Part shown: positions 47,199 through 58,906 of the stretch, piece by piece | Layout: each line of letters starts with the position of its first letter | Numbering within the stretch: position 1 is the first letter of the stretch | Source: Certhia americana | Taxonomy: Eukaryota > Chordata > Aves > Passeriformes > Certhiidae | Assembly: GCA_018697195.1 (NCBI GenBank) | Contig: CM031878.1 | Span: 63,973,732-64,037,731 of the forward strand | Length of the DNA: 64,000 nucleotides | Direction: 5' to 3' | Notes under the pieces: model-generated | The model's database searches: none | What the model was told of the DNA's origin: nothing | Seen by the model: only the letters and a program-made list of their open reading frames with translations | Made by a program: the position numbers and the translations under genes

Positions 47199-50100
47199 CT
47201 GACCCCTTAATTTTTGTGCCTAATCAGTGCTTTAAGCCCTGGCCCCCTCCCCTGTCATGCACCAGTACATGCACACTGGTACTTTGCACACACACGTATA
47301 TGCACTCTTATAAAGACAACTGCATAAATACCTGTCTATCTGCTGGCTGTTTGAATCCAAAAAATACCTGGAACCTTAGGCCTAAATGTTTCACTAGAGC
47401 CATCTAGACCAAAATTTCAGGATACAGAGGACAATTAATTGAGGCATGTATTGAATTAATTCTTAATTTATTGAGATAAATCTATTACTCTGAAGTCCTA
47501 ATATGTTTGACTCAGATTTTCAAGGAGCTTTGTCACCTCAGCTGGCCTGGATGAGAATCTCAGATTTTTGCAAAGTCTATCACTACCAGAAGTGCAGCAA
47601 TAGGTGTGCTTCCCTCCGCAGTGAGTGATGAATCATCTTGGGCTCCTGATGGTGATATGGAACCAGAGCACAGCTTCACAGCAGCAACGTTTCAGGCAGT
47701 CAATAAGGCCAAAAAGCTGCAAAGAGCATTTTCTCTCCTCCATTCTGAAATTTTTTTAAATTGTTGATCTTTGTTAGGAGGATGTGCCTAATCATTTTCC
47801 CTTTCAGTGCTGTCATTCACTATTAAGCTTTAAGAGTTAAGCAGTAAATTCTCAATGAATATGTGCTTTCTTTTCATTCAATCTTCCTTCCTTTCTTGGA
47901 AACTAAACTCATCAAAATGGTGGTGCTTTGCTCAAGTCTATGTTCAAGGAAAACCAGAAATTGAAAAAAATTTCATGGACTGTAATGAAAGTGCTTTGGG
48001 GGTTTTTTACAACAAAATTAACAGTTATTTTCTGAAAATCAGAGCTAAACCTATTAAAGAAGTCTTTCTATGTCTAAACAACTTGATTTCATGCTTCTTT
48101 GAAAAGTACTGCTTTGTCCTGTTCTGAGATTAATAATGTTACTAATATGCTTCAGAAATAGAACAATGGAAGATGGGAATTCGTGGCATTTGGCAATGAA
48201 TGATAAAGCCTGTATCTTCTTGTTTCTGAGAATACAAAACAAACTCCATCATTCATTTATGGCAGCTAGGAACACAATTCCAAAAGAAAAAGAAAAGGGC
48301 CTGCAACAGCAATATTGATCTGGCCATTTCTTTTTTCAGCAAAAAATAGCAATAATTTATAAGGATGAGCTGTACATGAACATAAGAAATGCCATATCAA
48401 AGCAAATAGATGTTCTGCCCAGGACAATAATGTTCTCTCAATGACAGCAGATGCCAGATGTTTCAGAAAAAGGAACAAAGCCCCTACAAGGAAACTCATT
48501 CTGAAAAATGATGTTTTGATTTATGTAGGCTGAAAATGTATATTGCCTTCAGTGCACGCCATCTTAAAATTTGTTGTTGAGCCGAGCCAGCAGTCATACT
48601 GTTCTGAATATTGCTGCAGTTTGTTATGGAATATGCATATTTTGATCCTGCTATTTCTTGCTATTTTTTTTAACAAATCACTGAAATGATGATAGCAAAT
48701 CACTGAAATTAAAAACAAATCTTTTTTTATGTGTATATGAGATATAGCATTATCACAGAAGTGTCTGCCAGGCTTTTGAAGGCTCTGATATTGAAAACAC
48801 TTGTGATTGAAAAAATCTGAAATAATTTTATCCCTCAGAATTGCTAATAGTATTCAGGAGAAAAAAAGTTATACAAAAGTAACACAAAACGAAGAATGCT
48901 TATTTTGAAAGGAGATAGAATTTTACATTTCTTAAACAAAGGTTCAATAAAGTTGTATTTTAGGGCAAAAATACAAACATCTTTAGTTCAAGATGAATGT
49001 GTTTGAATACAACATGTTAAAAAATAATTTTTTCTTAAACATGACTAATAAATAGTCCACAAATTGAGTATGAATCTACAGTATTAAAAGCTATAAATTA
49101 TAAATATAACAATACATATTAATGGAACTACAGACTGGTTTTTAAATGAATCTGTATTTTTCATGCAGCTCAAATTCTCAAATTTCTGCATCTCAAACCC
49201 TCATGTAGTTTTCTTCACTGAAAAAAACCCAATTTTTTTCTCTTTACATCTAAAGAAGTTTTCTTATATTACCTGCAGGATTTTATGAGTATCAGTCCTA
49301 TTGAGACTTCAAAATAACATTCTGATAAACTTTTCTGTTATTTGTACCACATTCCTTGTCCAGTTCCTTGGGAATTCCTTTAAGCCTTGATCACTTGGAA
49401 AGTATAACACACTGGATTTAACTTCAAGACACATGTTAATATAAATTGTCTGATCAGGAACAGGCAATTCTTTAGTAACTTGAGAGCTTAAGTGCAGATC
49501 CAGTTAAATCATATGAATTTATGCATACACAAATACATTTTTTGACTGTTATTTAGTTGAATGTTTGTTTGATTGGGCTTGTTCTATAACAATCTGTTAC
49601 AAAAGACAATCAATACAAGATGTACTAGCTAAAAAATGAGGTTACACTTCTGCTCCTTCCAGAACTGGAAATTGAGACTTTCAATAGGAGCCATTTCCTC
49701 ACTTTTATTTCAGCTAACTGGTGTTAGCTTGGCCAGTCGTTTTATCATTCTGCCTAAAAGCAGAATATAAAAATCACAAAATATATGAATTGTCTTTGCA
49801 AGCTTCTTGCTTTCAAACCACTGTTTGAAGTCATGTAATTAGAATTGCCAAAGGCAGTAGCAGAATGGTGGCTATTTGACGCATCGACCAGTCTATTTCT
49901 GAGAAAGGAAGCACATCTTTTTGTGGGGTGATGTTAATGTGAAGTCCTTGATTGTGTTTACACTTATTAATAAGACATCCTATATGATTGACAGTATATA
50001 GCTATAAATCTCATCTTCCTGTGCTAAATTTTATTGGGATTTGGTACCTTTTTTCCTCAGTAGGAAATACACTGAGGTGAATTGCAATAACAGTCTTCAA

Positions 50101-52707
50101 GCACGTTGTCACTGGAATACTTGCAGTAAGGAAGGAATATTATATTTTCTTCCTGTCTGTTGTTCATGGGATGACAATTATGGCCTTAAATGGCAGCAAA
50201 GTGTGCATAATTGAGTAATATTAGCAGTTATTACAATTTATACAACAAAACCCAATATTTCTATATAGTTACACTAAGAAGCTCATATTAATTGTGAGAT
50301 AATTAGATAAAAAGTTATTTGGTCATAATTTTGATTTCTGTTTGCACAGAATTGTGAGTTGAAAAAAAAAATAGGTATATAAACACTGAATATAATTATA
50401 AAGCACCCAGGGGAATGGAATTACATAAAAAATTTAGAAGAATTTAAGTTTTTTCTTAAGTGATAACACTCTTCTCAAGGTGTAAATGAGTCTCATGACT
50501 AACTCATTTTTGTAGAAAACCATGGATATTAATGACTGAAAAAAAAATTAAAAAACAAAGAAAAACATCAGGTAAAGAAAGACAGGGATTTAAAAATATG
50601 ATATAATTGATGCAAAAGATGGAAAAAAGAAATATGAACATTAAGCCAGTAAGCAAAAGGCATTATATAATGCAATAAACTGTCACTCTTCCCATGTTTC
50701 CAATTGTTTTACAGATCTTGAGATCAAGAGTTTATCCTTTAGAACCTCTGAGAAAATAGAATTGAAGCTTTTATAATGTATTTGATGAGATTTCTATTTA
50801 TCATTTTCATTTCCCATATGAGAAATAACACATTACTTTTCCTAGTATTGAAAGACGCAGTGAAGCAAAATGAGACAGGAAAACGAGTCATGGCTACCTT
50901 TGCTGGAGAAGTAGAGAAACTGTATTTGAAACAGGAGATGTAAAAATATATGAGTACAGAAGGAATGAACAGACATGAGCACAATGAAGAATCTTCAGGA
51001 ATAATTTACAGCTCCAGCTCTATAAAATTTTGAAACTGACCATTGGTGCCAGCTGTGTCAGATATATGCTATTATCTAGGTTATTTTTTTCTGATTAAAA
51101 AAACATACTTGAGAGTAAAATAAAAAAGTGCAGCAGAGAAAAAATGAAAATAGAAATTTTAAAGTTAACCAAAACCATATATTGCTTTATTACAAATTAT
51201 TTTTATAACAAGTTGAGCATACATACACTGTATCTCCATTTCAGTTCCATTTGCAGGCCAGATGGTATTTGAATCAAGTATTTATGTCACAAGTTAACTA
51301 AATTAGCAAGTTTTGCATTTTAAACTTTACAATCCCTAAAGTCTGAGGAGCAACAAACATCCTTGATTTGAATTCAACTCTGAATCTTGTGTTTACTGTA
51401 GCTGGCCTTCAGGGGACAGAGGAAAAATTGGGTGTGGGGCTGTCATTTTTATTTTTTTAATCTCTTTTATTGGTACTGCTCTTCTTTGTCACCTGTTAAA
51501 AGCAAACAAACCATAAATCACTCCCATCCTTACAATTATGAAATACAAAAGTGATTTGTGGAAAACATAGAAAAACATAAAAAAAACATGGATGCAAAAT
51601 ATATGCATATAAATATCTACATCTCTGTCTCCTTAAATAATTTGCAACAACAAATAACACATATTCCCAGTGGAATTTGAGGAATTAAGGAAAAGTACTT
51701 AGATTTTCTAAGATATTTTCAGGCTTCAACTCTGATCATGTTCATGTAACAGTTGACAGTTTGGAATATATAATCTGTAGCCTTAAAACTATGCCTTAGA
51801 AGATACAGTTTTTTAAAACATTTTTTTTAAGTAACATAAACAAGCAACTCTTTTTCTGTAACAGCTCTAGATTTTACAAGGAAATTATAATATGTTCATG
51901 ACTTTCTCAGTCCCCTGATGTAACAAGTCCATCCAACTAGCTCACACTCCAGTACCCTCCAGACAGGATCATATTAACAAGCTTCTCTATTGATCTTTTG
52001 AATGCAAAAGCACTGCTGATGTATTGCTCAGACTCCCTTATGCAACATTCTAACATTGTATCCTACATTTTAATGCTGACGTTCTGAACCTAAATTTGTA
52101 ACCTATCTAACAGTGATTTTCATTGATTGTACTCAAAGACAGACAAGAGCTCAGCTCCAAACAACTAGAAAACAGTCAGAGTGGGGATATAATTACTTGC
52201 TATAAATAAACTAGGGGGTAAACACTGGGGAAAGACAAAAACTAATTAAGCCGAAGGACAATACTGGCACAAGAGCACATGGGTATAAAACTGTCATGAA
52301 TAAATTTAGAATTCAAATTAGTTTAAAGTTTCTAACCATTAAAAGACAAAGATTAAGGATGGGCCTTTCAATTAGAATAATAGAGAAAAAAGGTCTAGCT
52401 AGTTTTAAAATGGTGCTAAGGGAGAGAAACAATGTCTAGTTGCCTGCATTAACAGAAATCTAAATCCAGTATCCAAATAACTTTCTCCCAGTTATCTGCC
52501 TCTATGTTCTCTGATTCTATACATTAATACTCAATCTGTTCATCAGTTGGTGACAATTTCAAAGGCCACATGCACTTAAAGTTAAGCAGTCAACTAAATT
52601 CAAGTTCCTGGAAAAAAAATTCCATTTTTTGTTTTTCTTGAAATCATAAATTGTCAACTGAATTTATTAATGCAGAGGTAAGTGTAAAATGCTAATCATC
52701 TTTCCTC

Positions 52708-52782
52708 ATATATACAATATATGTACATTGTATATATATATATGTGTATGTATATATATATATATATATATACATATACAAT
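52708..52782. repeat. TA-rich microsatellite
   Basis: Two (TA)n runs (about 52731-52742 and 52750-52772) are embedded in imperfect TATG/TACA units. The Tyr/Ile-rich minus-strand frame across it is a repeat artefact. Confidence 0.95.
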
Positions 52783-54134
52783 CTTACATTTTGAAAAGGA
52801 TGGGATTTGAAGAACAAAATTAGTTTTACTTCCTGTACTAATATTAACACTCTGAAGTATTACTGTTATTGCAATATTCAAACAACTAGGAAACTGTAAT
52901 TTTTTGTTGATTTTTTAATTGATGGACTAATCCAGTGTTAATGACTGTCTGAAATTTAATCTAGACACAATTGGTTAACTGTATGGCAAGCAATTCTTAG
53001 AAAGGAGGGCAGCTATACTATTGAAAGGGTACATTGCAAACTTCCAGAAATCAACAGTGAGATAAACAGCTGTGAAGCAAAAAATACAGAAATATTTGGA
53101 CATATACAAGCAACTCTAATACTATTCTTACTGTTAAAAAGTTGCCTTTATTTCTGGGAGGTCTGATATAGATTACTAAAGCCTGATTACATTTTCCTGT
53201 ATTCCTAGCAGAACTCAGAAACATGGACAAGAGCTGGATAAATAATCACCTGATAATTCATAATTTTAATTAACTTATTTTGCATATATTTATACATCTT
53301 TCTATCCTGCTAAGTTAATTTTAATTATAATTAATTAAATCATTAATTTAAAAATAATAAATATATTTACTATAATTGGTTTATGTATCTACTCCAAATT
53401 CAGTGAAGTTTCTGGAAAAATCCCAATGTTTTCCAAAACCAGTTTTACAGGATCAGTTTTGAACACTTATGGGAGAAGTCAAACAATTTGCCTAAAAGTC
53501 TTCATATCACGTCCATCTACACAAGTCACTTCATGCAACCAATCAGTAAAAAAAAAAAAGAACGATTTGATTTAATCAACCATAATTAAATAAAGCAATT
53601 TGCAATTACTCAGAAGAATTGAAATAATTAGTCACAGGTAGCACCTTTTTAAAGAATGCTTGCGAGTTCACATTCCTTGCAAAAATAAAGCTCTGCACTT
53701 TCGTTGATGTACATCTTTCTGGCCAGTGTTGCCAAAATGATTTTTGCTTTTATATATTCTCTATATACTTTACACATATATTTGAAGCTCTGTAGCTCAT
53801 TATTGTATTTGTAGCTAGTCCCAGTGCTTTTCCCTATCTTATCCGTAGGCAGAAAGACAAGACACATTCCAGAGCTCCAGGCCCTGAGAGGTACAAAGCC
53901 CTTATACTATCCTGTTTCTTTCCTGGGAGCCAAGGTTGAAACCAGCTCATCAAGACACATATTCACAAAGTTTAGTTTCTGTCTGAGGGGCAGGATTTAA
54001 TAAGGGGTTAAACCTGGAAAGATTACCTCACCACTTATGAGTCCATTTTTGGGGACTTTGTCATTTTGCGGGGTTTTTGTCAGTTATGCTAATTTGTTAA
54101 ACTTTTAAAACTGTATTCACAGCATGCAGGGGTG

Positions 54135-54181
54135 TATATTTGGGCATTTTCCATAGCTGCCCCTTGGTGGCCTCCAATAAA
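54135..54181 (+). promoter_or_regulatory. Possible LTR TATA/poly(A) core
   Basis: GTATATTTGGG at about 54134-54144 is followed by GCTGCCCCTTGGTGGCCTCC and AATAAA at 54176-54181, about 40 bases on. That spacing is typical of a short retroviral R region. Upstream sequence (about 53870-54130) would be U3 and 54182-54260 U5. I could not find TG...CA termini or a target duplication, so this may be chance. Confidence 0.35.
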
Positions 54182-55131
54182 GACCAGTCTTTATATTACC
54201 TCCTATACTAATATTATATCAAAAGAGTGTTGTTTTTTTTCTAGGTTCTTTAAGGTATCACAAGCTGCAGAGGTCTACCTGTCTCTTCACAGAACAGACC
54301 AGGTACACACTGGTAAACAAGAATACAAAACTTTGATTACACAGTCCTTTATTGACCAAGGCCCGCCAAATGGAGTGCTTATCAGATTCCATGAAAATAG
54401 TTGTATCCTCTCAAAATTATGCCATAAGAAGCTCCCACCACCACAGCAACTTTCACTTATGATGCCATAAAATATGTGACTTAGGCACAAGTCAAAAGCT
54501 AGGCAGAGACCTCTGATGGTTTAAACCTACATTTATCACCAGCCCTTTTCGCCAGCTTTTTTTTTACATGACAGCTAGAGTAGCTTTCTTAAACTTTCAG
54601 GTCTTTCATAAGTTATAGACATTAACCTTTTTCTTCAAACTCCACTTGGGAATCATTTTACTGTAATGTAAGGGGTCACAGAGTAGGACCAGTTTTTGAA
54701 CCTACCGTTTTTCTTTAAAATCATGAACAGAAAAATATCAATGAAGTCATCATTTCTACTGTGGAAGGAAGATGCAAAACAGAGACAAAACAATTTGAAC
54801 TACAGTTCCATTAGATTAGTGTGTCACAGAGACCAAGAAAAATGAAACAAGCTCCCAGCTGGGAAAACTTGTAATTGCAACCATCCAGAACATTGAAACT
54901 GAGATAGCAAAACCACTAACAAGGGAAAAAGAAAATTTAAGAGACAAATAAAGGAAGTATTCTCATAAGTACAACATGAGCTCCAGTAAATATGACGAAA
55001 ATGTTAATCAGTAGCAGAATGTTAAACTGGCAATAACAAAACATAGAAGTGATTATTAAGGTGACAAGAAAAAAAGATAATGGAATGGAACAGAAATCTG
55101 CTTAAAAAGTAAAAAAAAAAGGAAAAGAATG

Positions 55132-55153
55132 AAAAAAAAAAAAAAAAAAAAAA
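55132..55153. repeat. Poly(A) tract
   Basis: A run of about 22 A residues within a longer A-rich region (55110-55160). No upstream retrocopy is recognised. The Phe-rich minus-strand frame over it is an artefact. Confidence 0.9.
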
Positions 55154-58139
55154 GAAGAAAATACACCAGGACAAAGAATGTAAATGTAAATGTAAATCAA
55201 TAAACAAAAATGTCCAAAGCAACCTGTTCCTCAAATTTCATCCTCAGCAAATGCAATCAAAACTAATGGTAACCACACAACAGAAGAATTCATATTGCTC
55301 CAGGGATTCCATCAAAATGCCTATCTATACCCTCAGCATGTGTGCCATTAAGATAATGCAATCTAAAAAAATAATACCCATTAAAGGAGAATAAAAGCTA
55401 ACAATTGCTTAGAATTTGTCTGTATGAACATATAGGTAATAAAACTGGAAAAAAAATAAAAAGTGAAATGACTTAGGTCATTATTTTTTGAAGCTATGCA
55501 ATAGCAACTGTGAGACTGTTGGTTAGAATTGCACAAAGTCTACTTCTTTAGTACCTGTTTCTATTTAATCAATCTCATTTTTACAGTTTATCTAATATAT
55601 ATACAAAATTGCAGACTGTCTCATAAGGATGTCTCTGATTTTCAATCTTCCAGGCACCAGTGGGGCATGTTAGGGCTGAACAGGAAGGAAAAACACAGAC
55701 TATTTAGAGGTTACCCATGTCTGAAAAATCAAAAAGCAAACACAAAATAAAGATTAAAATCTTTGACTAAACTCATCAAATATTTAAAGGGTGGATATAG
55801 AGAAAACAAGTTTGAATCAATGAAAACTTTCAATTGCAATTCTTTAAATTATACAGATAATAACCCAAAATTGATTTTTATGAATTGCAACTGAAATAGG
55901 ATAATGAAACTTGTCTCTGATTGCTGAAGTTCTCAAACTAATGCTTTTTTCCTATAGTTAAAAGACATTTAAAACGTGTCTATGTTTTTCTGTTCCAGGT
56001 GACTCACATAACTGATGATTTTGGAGAGACAGGAGAGGAAAGATTTGCAAGGATAATAATCATGTGCTTTCCTTACTTCTAGAAAAAAATTTCTCTTTTT
56101 GCTCTTAAAGTATTTCAGATTTCCTGTTTATTTCATCACCTCATAAACCAGCCTCTTTACCCCAGACAATAATGAAAAAGTACCTCTTTGCTGACTGCCA
56201 TAATAACTGGCTCTCTAGAGGAATCCATGTGCACTTCCTCATCCAAGAAGTATTGCTGCTGCAATAATGACTTGAGACAAGGAAGCTCTAAATAATGGAT
56301 TAATATGAGAAACAACAAAAATGCATCTTTCTGTTCGACTTGTGTTTTCCCATATTGTGTGGGAGCTCTACTCTGTCCTCTGAATATCTTTCAAAAATTC
56401 AGTGGAATACTGCTACATCATATATCCATCTTGCTGACTGTGATTTGGGACCAGCTCAGAAGAACAGTGAAAGTGTTCTATGTCTTCTTCATTCTGAAAT
56501 TATATTGTTTATGACTATTTATAATAATTCGCTTGCATGTTCTGAATCTCTCTGTTTTGTCCTAATGCTTTTTTAAAAGGCAGAGCAAAAAGAAAATAAA
56601 AATTTTCCATGAAATAAGAATACAATTTAAGGAAGTAAACATCCATGAGAATGACAGGAATAATTTCTCTTGTCTTTGAAAACAATAAAAATGTTTTTTT
56701 AGCAAAATAAACTGCAGTTGGAAAATCTGCAGTGTGAATGGAGGTTGAAAGGCATGGATCTATTTATTGTACATGCTATTCTACAGATGTAATACACGTA
56801 TTTTAAAAGTACTGCCTAAAAATTGCATTTTGTACAGTCTACAAATGCTAGTTTTATAGAAGTTTATGGTGTATATATATGCTGTTGCAGTTTAGTAAAA
56901 TAAAGAAAAGAGGCTATGAGAGACTATGTTCAGTGACATCTATAGCAGACTTGCAAACCCACATTAGTTACAATTTAAATCTGGAGGTTCTTGTATTTCC
57001 TTTCCTGATATGGCTGGCATTTTACTGTAACCTAATTGAATCAAAGGTGCTGGGTCCCCATTCATAATTGTATTTAAGATAGGTAATCCTTCCTGTCTTT
57101 TCACTCCATTAAAAACACATTGTGTTCTGTAACAATAGATACTAAGGCTAAGTCTCTCAAGAAGGTCATTATGTGAATTTTACGGATATATGCACACAGT
57201 CTCAATAGAAAAGAACCAAAATTTTATGCAGATGTTTGCATTGTTTTCCTTCTACATGCGTGGCTGTCTAAACACACTTGTGTAAGTGACTTGGCAGATG
57301 CAGACAGATTTTTCTTTTTTAATGTGAACAGGCAAGGAATCAGTTGTGCTGCACTGCATCCCGCCTGTAGCTATTTACAAGAAAACCTACCAGCCCTCAA
57401 TAATGTGAAAATCTTCCTGAGAAGAGCAATGCCATAGTGGTCACTGAACCAGAGAAATTCAATTTGCCTACTGTAAAGTCTGTTTTGTCTGTCACAGAAA
57501 CTAACTCAATCCAAAATTACTTACTAGATTCAGCCACACTAGTCAAGGCAGGGTGTCCAGTACCTGTCAACAGAGTGGGGCTTGTAGATGGGAACTGCCA
57601 GAAGCACTCTGAGTTGTTACTCTATCCAGAGCCTGCTCTTTTCCTCAGAGTTGGAGTTCACATTTAAGACTCAATTCCAGCAATTTTCCCCCCTCACACA
57701 GGGAGATTGAGTTCTGTCAAAACAGCATAAAATCTAAGTTATTTTTGGTGCTAAAACAGATTTTCCAGTAATATACAAGGAGGAAGAGGATAAATGGAGA
57801 AGAAAAAATTAGACATAATAAAGTGTAGGTGTGAAGTAAGACACTTATTTCATTCAGCAGGGCTAAATTTGCAGACAAAAATAAACAAGTGAACAGCAAT
57901 GTGTTCGTATGTTTTAAATAGTTTTCCTGCAAGTCTGACAGAGATATGATAATAAATATCATCTTTGGACTGTTTTTCCTCCTTTACAGTATGAAGTTAA
58001 GATGATCCTGTTCCTAATTTTTGAGCAGACTATTCATTTAAACAGTAGGAATATAGACTGCTATTATTCTTCAGTGGTGTCCATGTCAGGTTAAAGTAAG
58101 TAGTACCACAAATTTCTTCTAAAACTTAAATTCAGTTCT

Positions 58140-58625
58140 AAGGGCTGTAACTCACCCTTCCCCAACTCCACAAAACAGGGGGGAAGAAAATGAGGTGGAA
58201 AGGGCTAAAATAAGGATTGGGAGAGATCATTCACCAATTGATCTCTGGCACCAATTGATCTCTGATATCTGAAAATCAGATAATATATCATCAATTAAAA
58301 TAGAGAACAATTGTGAGAAGAAAAAAAGCAAAGCTGAAATACCTTCCTTATACCACATCCATCTTAATTTCTTTATTCCCAAATCCTCTACCTCCTGCCC
58401 CTCACAGGAACAGTTCAGGGGGATGGGAAATGGAGGCTGTGGTCAGTCCATAGCAGCTCCTCTCTGCTGCTCTTCTCCTCACGTTATTTTCCTGCTTCTT
58501 CATAAGTCCTTCCCATGGGCAGTAGTCCTCCAAGATAAACCTGTTCATGCATGGGCTTTCCATGGGCTGCAGTTCCTTCAGGAAATATTCCCATGTTCTA
58601 GCAGTGAGTCCTGCAAGGAGTTCAA
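58140..58625 (-). mobile_element. ERVL-type LTR fragment (minus)
   Basis: Blocks shared with the LTR family at 31969 appear in the same order on +: an AACTCACCCTTCCCC block, GGGAGAGATCATTCACCAATT, ATCAATTAAAATAGAG, CTACCTCCTGCCCCTC, GGGGGATGGGAAATGG, GGTCAGTCCATAGCAG, CATGGGCTGCAGTTCCTTCAGG and GTGAGTCCTGCAAGGAG. It lacks both LTR ends, so it is a truncated relic. A local duplication of ACCAATTGATCTCTG is present at about 58232-58264. The frames over 58402-58749 and 58423-58668 are within or across it and are not genes. Confidence 0.78.
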
Positions 58626-58846
58626 TGTGGATATGAAAATCACCTTTTTGGCTCTGAAGTTCCAGTGATTTACTATTGCAGGAGTTTATTTTTCTGTTTA
58701 AATCAGTTGGAATTTGTTTCCTCCTGTGTGGATGACATATGTGTGACATATGTATACAGCCTCACCTGTCAATTGTCAATTTAACACCAAATGTATGTTT
58801 CAGATGAAAAGTTAATTTAATGTATAAATATAAATCATTCTTTTCC

Positions 58847-58868
58847 TAGTGTAACAAATGTTACACTA
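58847..58868. repeat. Perfect inverted repeat, 10-bp arms, 2-base spacer
   Basis: TAGTGTAACA (58847-58856) and TGTTACACTA (58859-58868) are exact reverse complements around AA. Inverted GTGTAACA half-sites could be a dimer-binding site or simply a cruciform-prone palindrome. Confidence 0.95.
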
Positions 58869-58869
58869 A

Positions 58870-58906
58870 AATGTTGAATGCAGAGTTAATGTTGAATTGC
58901 AGAGTT
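58870..58906. repeat. Tandem repeat, two copies of 18-19 bp
   Basis: AATGTTGAATGCAGAGTT (58870-58887) is followed directly by the same unit with one extra T (58888-58906). It begins one base after the palindrome at 58847-58868. The adjacency suggests a locally unstable site. Confidence 0.92.

Larger units (their letters stand above)
47204..58139. other. 10.9-kb AT-rich tract with few recognisable repeats
   Basis: Nothing I can call a gene. Items inside are the TA-rich microsatellite at 52708-52782, a possible LTR core at 54135-54181, an A-run at 55132-55153 and short direct repeats (CAAATCACTGAAAT at about 48674 and 48696). Segments at about 47500-47720, 48530-48680 and 49860-50010 are complex, non-repetitive and could be conserved non-coding elements, but this cannot be judged from one sequence. 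Frames up to 112 codons have no recognised domain. Confidence 0.5.
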
